Below are positions 39,201-43,593 of a stretch of 43,593 nt of DNA, piece after piece. How positions within the stretch are numbered: position 1 is the stretch's first letter; each line of letters starts with the position of its first letter. This stretch comes from Alistipes sp. (GTDB lineage Bacteria > Bacteroidota > Bacteroidia > Bacteroidales > Rikenellaceae), in contig JAFYWG010000034.1 of the NCBI GenBank assembly GCA_017558115.1, forward strand, positions 1 through 43,593, read 5' to 3'. Position numbers and translations under genes: made by a program. The notes under the pieces are model-generated. The model worked only from the letters and a program-made list of their open reading frames with translations, did not search any database and was not told the DNA's origin.

Positions 39201-39611
39201 ATGAAAGTATCACACATCGAGCACCTCGGCATCGCAGTTAACAGCCTTGAGGAGGCAATTCCTTACTGGGAGAACGTATTGGGTCTTAAGTGTTACGCTA
39301 TCGAGGAGGTAGCTGACCAGAAGGTTAAGACAGCATTCTTCATGCTTGGTCAGACAAAGATTGAGCTCTTGGAGCCTACATCACCTGAGTCTACTATCGC
39401 TAAGTACCTCGAGACTAAGGGCGCTGGTATCCACCACATGGCTCTCGCTTGCGAGAACATCGAGGAGCAGCTCGCTGACGCTGAGGCACACGGCATCCGT
39501 CTTATCGACAAGACACCTCGTAAGGGCGCTGAGGGTCTCACTATCGCATTCCTCCACCCAAAGTCTACACAGGGTATCCTCACAGAGCTTTGCGAGAACA
39601 AAAATAAGTAG
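39201..39611 (+). CDS. mce: Methylmalonyl-CoA epimerase
   Basis: A 136-residue vicinal-oxygen-chelate enzyme interconverting (R)- and (S)-methylmalonyl-CoA between the mutase and the decarboxylase. Metal ligands are visible: His in SHIEHLGIAV, Gln in MLGQTKIEL, His in GAGIHHMAL and Glu in ILTELCE. Length is typical. Like mmdA downstream it favours T-ending codons (GCT, CGT, GGT) more than the genes at 12-30 kb, which suggests high expression. A 100-base hairpin separates it from mmdA. Confidence 0.95.
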   Translation: MKVSHIEHLGIAVNSLEEAIPYWENVLGLKCYAIEEVADQKVKTAFFMLGQTKIELLEPTSPESTIAKYLETKGAGIHHMALACENIEEQLADAEAHGIRLIDKTPRKGAEGLTIAFLHPKSTQGILTELCENKNK

Positions 39612-39614
39612 TCT

Positions 39615-39714
39615 AACAAGGCTATTTTGTCGTTACGCTTGCCTTCGAGATCCTCATTTACGCTAAGTAAACTCCGGTCTCTCAGGCTGCGCAAGCCTAA
39701 AACTAGCTCTTGTT
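39615..39714. repeat. Long imperfect hairpin between mce and mmdA
   Basis: AACAAG (39615-39620) and CTTGTT (39709-39714) close an imperfect inverted repeat. Inside, CTTGC (39638) pairs with GCAAG (39691), and a weaker stem closes on ATTTAC/GTAAAC around GCTAA. A smaller inverted repeat TTATTAG/CTAATAA follows (39722-39749). Neither has a good T-run on the plus strand. The 200 bases between the two genes have no open frame of note. A role in processing or partial attenuation is possible. Confidence 0.6.
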
Positions 39715-39811
39715 ATACAACTTATTAGATAAGCGGGGTGGGCTAATAAAGTATTGCTAAAAACCATTCCGCACAAACTGAAAATTAACTAAACTAAAAT
39801 AGAAAAACACT

Positions 39812-41374
39812 ATGAGTGAGATTCAGAAAGCGATTGAGAAATTGATGGACAACCGCCAGACAGCACGCATGGGTGGTGGCCAGAAGGCAATCGACAAGCA
39901 GCACGAGAAGGGTAAGTATACAGCTCGTGAGCGTATCGCTATGCTCTTGGATGAGGGTAGCTTCGAGGAGTTCGATATGTTCGTTACACACCGTTGCTAC
40001 GACTTCGGTATGGACGCGAAGCATACATTCGGTGATGGCGTTGTAACTGGTTACGGTACCATCGCTGGTCGTCTTGTTTACGTCTTCGCACAGGACTTCA
40101 CCGTTACTGCAGGTTCTTTGTCAATCTCTTTGGCTGACAAGATCTGTAAGGTTATGGATATGGCAGTTCGCAATGGTGCTCCCTGCATCGGTCTTAACGA
40201 CTCAGGTGGCGCACGTATCCAGGAGGGTGTAAACGCTTTGGCAGGTTATGCTAACATCTTCCAGCGCAACGTGATGGCTTCTGGTGTTATCCCCCAGATC
40301 TCTGCTATCTTCGGCCCCTGCGCAGGTGGTGCTGTTTACTCTCCCGCATTGACCGACTTCATCATCATGCGTCGTGAGACTTCTAACATGTTCTTGACTG
40401 GTCCTAAGGTTGTTAAGACCGTGACTGGCGAGGATGTAACTCAGGAGCAGCTTGGTGGTGCAAACATGCACACAACAAAGAGTGGTGTTGCTCAGTTCGC
40501 AGTGGACTCAGAGGAGGAGGGATTGCAGCTTATCCGCGACCTTCTCTCATACATGCCTCAGAACTACACAGCGTTGGTTCCCGACCAGCCCTGCACCGAC
40601 GACATCGCACGTAAGGAGGATATCTTGAACGACATTATCCCTGACAACCCCAACAAACCTTACGACATGATGGAGGTTATCAAGGCTATCGTTGACGATG
40701 GTAAGTTCTTGGAGAGTGCAGCAGCATACGCAAAGAACATCATCACAGGTTTCGCACGCTTCAACGGCCAGAGCGTAGGTATCATCGCTAACCAGCCTAA
40801 GTTCATGGCGGGTGTACTCGATATCAACGCTTCACGTAAGGCTGCTCGTTTCGTACGTTTCTGCGACGCGTTCAACATTCCTTTGGTGACATTGGTAGAC
40901 GTTCCTGGCTTCTTGCCCGGTACAGCTCAGGAGTACGGTGGTGTTATCACTCACGGTGCTAAGCTTCTCTTCGCATATTGCGAGGCTACTGTTCCCAAGA
41001 TCACTGTTACATTGCGTAAGGCTTACGGTGGTGCATACATCGTTATGTCATCTAAGCACATCCGTGGTGATGTTAACTACGCATGGCCTACAGCTGAGAT
41101 CGCAGTTATGGGCGCAAGCGGCGCAGTTGAGGTATTGCACGCTAAGGCATTGTCTGCATTCGAGAACAAGGAGGATAAGGCTAAGTTCGTGGCAGAGAAG
41201 GAGCAGGAGTACCGCGACAAGTTCTCTAACCCCTACAACGCAGCACGCTACGGCTATATCGATGACGTTATCGAGCCTCGCAACACTCGTTTCCGCGTGA
41301 TCCGTGCTTTGGAGTCATTGCGCAACAAGCGTTTGGAGAACCCCGCAAAGCGTCACAACAACATTCCGTTGTAG
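39812..41374 (+). CDS. mmdA: Methylmalonyl-CoA decarboxylase alpha (carboxyltransferase) subunit
   Basis: A 520-residue acyl-CoA carboxyltransferase. It moves the carboxyl from methylmalonyl-CoA to the biotin carrier, giving propionyl-CoA. Crotonase-type halves have [14 protein letters not shown] and [13 protein letters not shown] (first oxyanion hole), then DVPGFLPG and [12 protein letters not shown] (second). On its own the sequence could equally be a propionyl-CoA carboxylase beta subunit. The downstream OadG, biotin-carrier and OadB genes make the sodium-pumping decarboxylase the better call. There is no biotin carboxylase gene nearby. Confidence 0.92.
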   Translation: MSEIQKAIEKLMDNRQTARMGGGQKAIDKQHEKGKYTARERIAMLLDEGSFEEFDMFVTHRCYDFGMDAKHTFGDGVVTGYGTIAGRLVYVFAQDFTVTAGSLSISLADKICKVMDMAVRNGAPCIGLNDSGGARIQEGVNALAGYANIFQRNVMASGVIPQISAIFGPCAGGAVYSPALTDFIIMRRETSNMFLTGPKVVKTVTGEDVTQEQLGGANMHTTKSGVAQFAVDSEEEGLQLIRDLLSYMPQNYTALVPDQPCTDDIARKEDILNDIIPDNPNKPYDMMEVIKAIVDDGKFLESAAAYAKNIITGFARFNGQSVGIIANQPKFMAGVLDINASRKAARFVRFCDAFNIPLVTLVDVPGFLPGTAQEYGGVITHGAKLLFAYCEATVPKITVTLRKAYGGAYIVMSSKHIRGDVNYAWPTAEIAVMGASGAVEVLHAKALSAFENKEDKAKFVAEKEQEYRDKFSNPYNAARYGYIDDVIEPRNTRFRVIRALESLRNKRLENPAKRHNNIPL

Positions 41375-41397
41375 TCTTATAATAATATAAGTAAGTT

Positions 41398-41715
41398 ATG
41401 ATGATTCTTGCAACTAATTGGGTTAATGCAAGCCTTATCGCACTTGTGAGCATCGGTTTGGTGTTCGCTGTGCTTGTCCTCCTTATCTTCGTATTGAAGC
41501 TCTTCGGAGTTATCTTTAAGGAGCGTAAGAGCGCTGCACCAGCACCCGCAGCAGCAACATCATCTGACGAAATCTCTGACGAGGAGGTGGCAGCCATCGC
41601 TATGGCTGTCAACCTCTTCTTCAATCGTCACGATGAGGAGAGCGATGTGCTCACCTTCCGCCAGAACCACGACGTGTCGGCATGGCAGGTGCGTAACATC
41701 CACAAACAATTGTAA
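41398..41715 (+). CDS. OadG-like membrane subunit of the decarboxylase
   Basis: 105 residues. One membrane segment (about 12-38: SIGLVFAVLVLLIFVLK) is followed by an Ala/Pro linker (APAPAAATSS) and a short soluble end (AIAMAVNLFFNR, then VSAWQVRNIHKQL). It anchors and assembles the carboxyltransferase, the biotin protein and OadB, as the gamma/delta subunit does in oxaloacetate and methylmalonyl-CoA decarboxylases. It lies 23 bases after mmdA. Confidence 0.88.
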   Translation: MMILATNWVNASLIALVSIGLVFAVLVLLIFVLKLFGVIFKERKSAAPAPAAATSSDEISDEEVAAIAMAVNLFFNRHDEESDVLTFRQNHDVSAWQVRNIHKQL

Positions 41716-41745
41716 AACTAACACCATTACACTAAACACGCAATT

Positions 41746-42174
41746 ATGCAGAAATTCAAATTCAATATTAACGGCAAGAGCTACGAGGCTATCGTTGAGG
41801 AGACTGAGCGCAACACGGCTCGTGTCGAGCTTAATGGTAAGAGCTACACCGTTCAGGTTGAGAAGGAGGAGGCTATCGTATCTCCTAAGATTGCAGCTGT
41901 TAAGCCTTCACAGTCTGGTGGCGACTTCGTAGATGTTCCCGAGCAGGTTATCACTGGCAACGCTGGCTCAATCAAGTCACCACTTCCAGGTAACGTATCT
42001 AAGATCAAGGTACAGGAGGGTCAGGCAGTTAAGGCTGGTGAGGTTCTTATGACCTTGGAGGCTATGAAGATGGAGAACGAGATCATGGCTCCCGCAGCTG
42101 GTAAGGTTAAGAAGATTTACGTTACTGAGGGTAAGGCTGTACAGCAGGGTGAGGCTCTCATCGACCTCGAGTAA
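41746..42174 (+). CDS. mmdC: Biotin carboxyl carrier protein of methylmalonyl-CoA decarboxylase
   Basis: 142 residues. The C-terminal biotinyl domain (about 70-142) has the biotinylation site LEAMKMENEI (Lys about residue 108) with PLPGNVSKI and KKIYVTEGKAV around it. The N-terminal 55 residues form a small beta module (KFNINGKSYEAIVEE, VELNGKSYTVQVE) where many homologues have only a Pro/Ala linker. The swinging biotin arm carries the carboxyl group from MmdA to OadB. Confidence 0.92.
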   Translation: MQKFKFNINGKSYEAIVEETERNTARVELNGKSYTVQVEKEEAIVSPKIAAVKPSQSGGDFVDVPEQVITGNAGSIKSPLPGNVSKIKVQEGQAVKAGEVLMTLEAMKMENEIMAPAAGKVKKIYVTEGKAVQQGEALIDLE

Positions 42175-42201
42175 TACTAACTCTTTAATTATTAACGTAA
42201 T

Positions 42202-43593
42202 ATGAAGAGTGTAAAACTATATTTTTCATTGCTTCTCTCGGCAATGATGCTCGCAGTAGCTGTTCCCGCTATGGCTCTGGAGGCTGAGATTTCCGAGGTG
42301 GAGCAGATTGACAACACTCGCCAGGATATCGCCTACCCCGAGGCTGGCGAGAACAACGCCGACACTTCTTATGTAGATGAGGAGACACAGGATGGAGCAT
42401 CTGAGGCTGAGAAGGGTGTAGAGGAGCCTACTGCTGATAGTGAGGCTAATGAACCTGTTTACAGCGGTTCTGAGGGTCGCCCCAATGAGCTTATCGACGA
42501 CAACTTTAGTGTAGGTCAGGCTGTTGAGGACTTCGCAGATCAGTCAGGTTTAAGCGGCTTTGCTGATGACTGGCGCTATGCTGTCATGCTTCTTGTATCG
42601 TTCGTACTCCTTTACCTCGCTATTGTAAAGAAGTTTGAGCCATTGCTCTTGATGCCTATCGCATTCGGTATGCTTTTGACCAACCTTCCTGGTGCTGGTA
42701 TGTTCCACTCTGAGCTCTTTGCGGGTGGTCATGTACACTGGGCAGACTTCGCTGCAGGCTCTGGCGCTGGTCTCTTGGATTACCTCTACCTCGGTGTTAA
42801 GCTCGGTATCTATCCTTGCTTGATCTTCATCGGTGTAGGTGCTATGACTGACTTTGGTCCATTGCTCGCTAACCCTAAGAGCTTGTTGCTCGGTGCTGCT
42901 GCGCAGATCGGTATCTTTGCTACATTCATCGGTGCGTTGGCCCTTGGCTTCAACTACTGGGAGAGTGGTTCTATCGGTATCATCGGTGGTGCTGATGGTC
43001 CTACCGCTATCTACCTCACTTCGAAGCTTGCTCCCCACTTGCTCGGTCCTATCGCGGTGGCTGCATACTCATACATGGCACTTGTGCCCGTTATTCAGCC
43101 CCCTATCATGAAGCTCTTGACTACTAAGAAGGAGCGTATGATCGAGATGAAGCAGCTTCGTACTGTATCACAGCGCGAGAAGATTATCTTCCCTATTGCT
43201 ATCACCGTTATCATCGCTATCCTCTTGCCTTCTGCAGCTCCACTTATTGGCTGTTTGATGTTGGGTAACCTCATGAAGGAGTGTGGTGTTACAGAGCGTC
43301 TTTCAAAGACTGTGCAGAACGAGTTGATGAACATCGTAACCATCTTCCTCGGTATCTCTGTAGGTGCTACAGCTACCGCTGATGCCTTCCTTAACTGGAA
43401 CACTCTCGGCATCCTCACATTGGGTATCGTAGCATTCTCATTCGGTTCAGCATCTGGCGTTATCTTGGCTAAGATCATGAACCTCTTCAGCAAGGAGAAG
43501 ATCAATCCACTTATCGGTTCTGCAGGTGTATCTGCTGTGCCTATGGCAGCACGTGTATCTCAGACCGTGGGTCAGCAGGCTAACCCCAGCAAC
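42202..43593 (+). CDS. oadB: Sodium-pumping decarboxylase beta subunit, 3' end cut
   Basis: Open from the ATG at 42202 to the window edge, 464 codons, no stop reached. The membrane body (from about residue 130) has the OadB/MmdB signatures: [21 protein letters not shown], then [12 protein letters not shown] with the conserved aspartate for the sodium path, and [11 protein letters not shown]. It decarboxylates carboxybiotin and exports sodium. It has an extra N-terminal part: a signal-like peptide (1-26, VPAMALEAE) and about 80 acidic residues ([16 protein letters not shown]) before the first transport helix. The ATG lies 27 bases after mmdC. The downstream end is outside the window. Confidence 0.93.
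   Translation, partial: MKSVKLYFSLLLSAMMLAVAVPAMALEAEISEVEQIDNTRQDIAYPEAGENNADTSYVDEETQDGASEAEKGVEEPTADSEANEPVYSGSEGRPNELIDDNFSVGQAVEDFADQSGLSGFADDWRYAVMLLVSFVLLYLAIVKKFEPLLLMPIAFGMLLTNLPGAGMFHSELFAGGHVHWADFAAGSGAGLLDYLYLGVKLGIYPCLIFIGVGAMTDFGPLLANPKSLLLGAAAQIGIFATFIGALALGFNYWESGSIGIIGGADGPTAIYLTSKLAPHLLGPIAVAAYSYMALVPVIQPPIMKLLTTKKERMIEMKQLRTVSQREKIIFPIAITVIIAILLPSAAPLIGCLMLGNLMKECGVTERLSKTVQNELMNIVTIFLGISVGATATADAFLNWNTLGILTLGIVAFSFGSASGVILAKIMNLFSKEKINPLIGSAGVSAVPMAARVSQTVGQQANPSN

Noticed and set aside
39812-43593. Oxaloacetate decarboxylase
   Set aside because: The alpha gene is an acyl-CoA carboxyltransferase rather than a pyruvate-carboxylase-like OadA, and mce and meaB are adjacent, so methylmalonyl-CoA is the better substrate.

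Overview
The window reads as a gut-type Bacteroidales chromosome, most like Rikenellaceae/Alistipes; the genus is a guess from gene content and style, with no marker search done. Supporting signs are: promoters of the Bacteroidetes form (TTG, 19-base spacer, TAnnTTTG) ahead of many genes; the rpmB-rpmG-DUF4295 cluster; SusC-like or OMP-type outer-membrane barrels; fimbrillin-like, BACON and DUF4465 lipoproteins; an adjacent parE-parC pair; and a complete methylmalonyl-CoA (propionate) module with a sodium-pump decarboxylase. No phage, insertion sequence, CRISPR array, rRNA or tRNA was seen.

Layout. 1-771 is the 3' part of deoC. 1226-1837 (minus) holds rpmB, rpmG and a 52-aa DUF4295 gene. 2178-5708 (minus) is an operon of a PyrD-like flavoprotein, cinA and pncB, with a frameshifted small lipoprotein remnant after pncB. 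5913-8315 (minus) is an outer-membrane barrel, divergent from a lipoprotein with BACON, EF-hand and leucine-rich repeats plus a fimbrillin-like lipoprotein (8531-12011). A YjdM-type zinc-ribbon gene faces them. 12620-23291 is a long co-directional run: plsC, parE, parC, aroK, murI, ftsK, a LolA-like gene and a DUF4465 lipoprotein. 23463-25185 is a 45-aa acidic peptide gene followed by a second fimbrillin-like lipoprotein. 25667-30650 runs through an acidic low-complexity protein, rsmI, two family-2 glycosyltransferases, mazG and a gamma-carbonic-anhydrase-like gene. 30845-32943 is a LytS/LytTR-type two-component pair, followed by a small Pro/Gly/His-rich secreted protein and a large Gly/Met-rich barrel (33404-36915). 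37358-38951 (minus) is a TlpA-like single-cysteine protein plus meaB. 39201 to the end is mce and the decarboxylase set mmdA, oadG, biotin carrier and oadB (cut by the window edge).

The propionate genes form one pathway. MeaB guards the mutase that makes (R)-methylmalonyl-CoA, Mce epimerises it, and MmdA with the biotin carrier and OadB decarboxylates it to propionyl-CoA while exporting sodium.

The most unusual signal is between genes. A terminal-inverted-repeat element (ends AATTTGTTGT/ACAACAAATT) occurs in three full copies and one decayed copy. Every copy starts inside the TAA stop codon of the gene upstream. The three full copies carry a central terminator-like hairpin whose stem differs in sequence between copies but still pairs, around a conserved inner GTAC-loop-GTAC core. 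Short tandem arrays, mostly of 9 bases, follow each copy. A 94-base repeat is shared in opposite orientation between two intergenic regions 11.6 kb apart. A second notable point is that the PyrD-like protein has lost most residues that bind orotate in class 2 enzymes.
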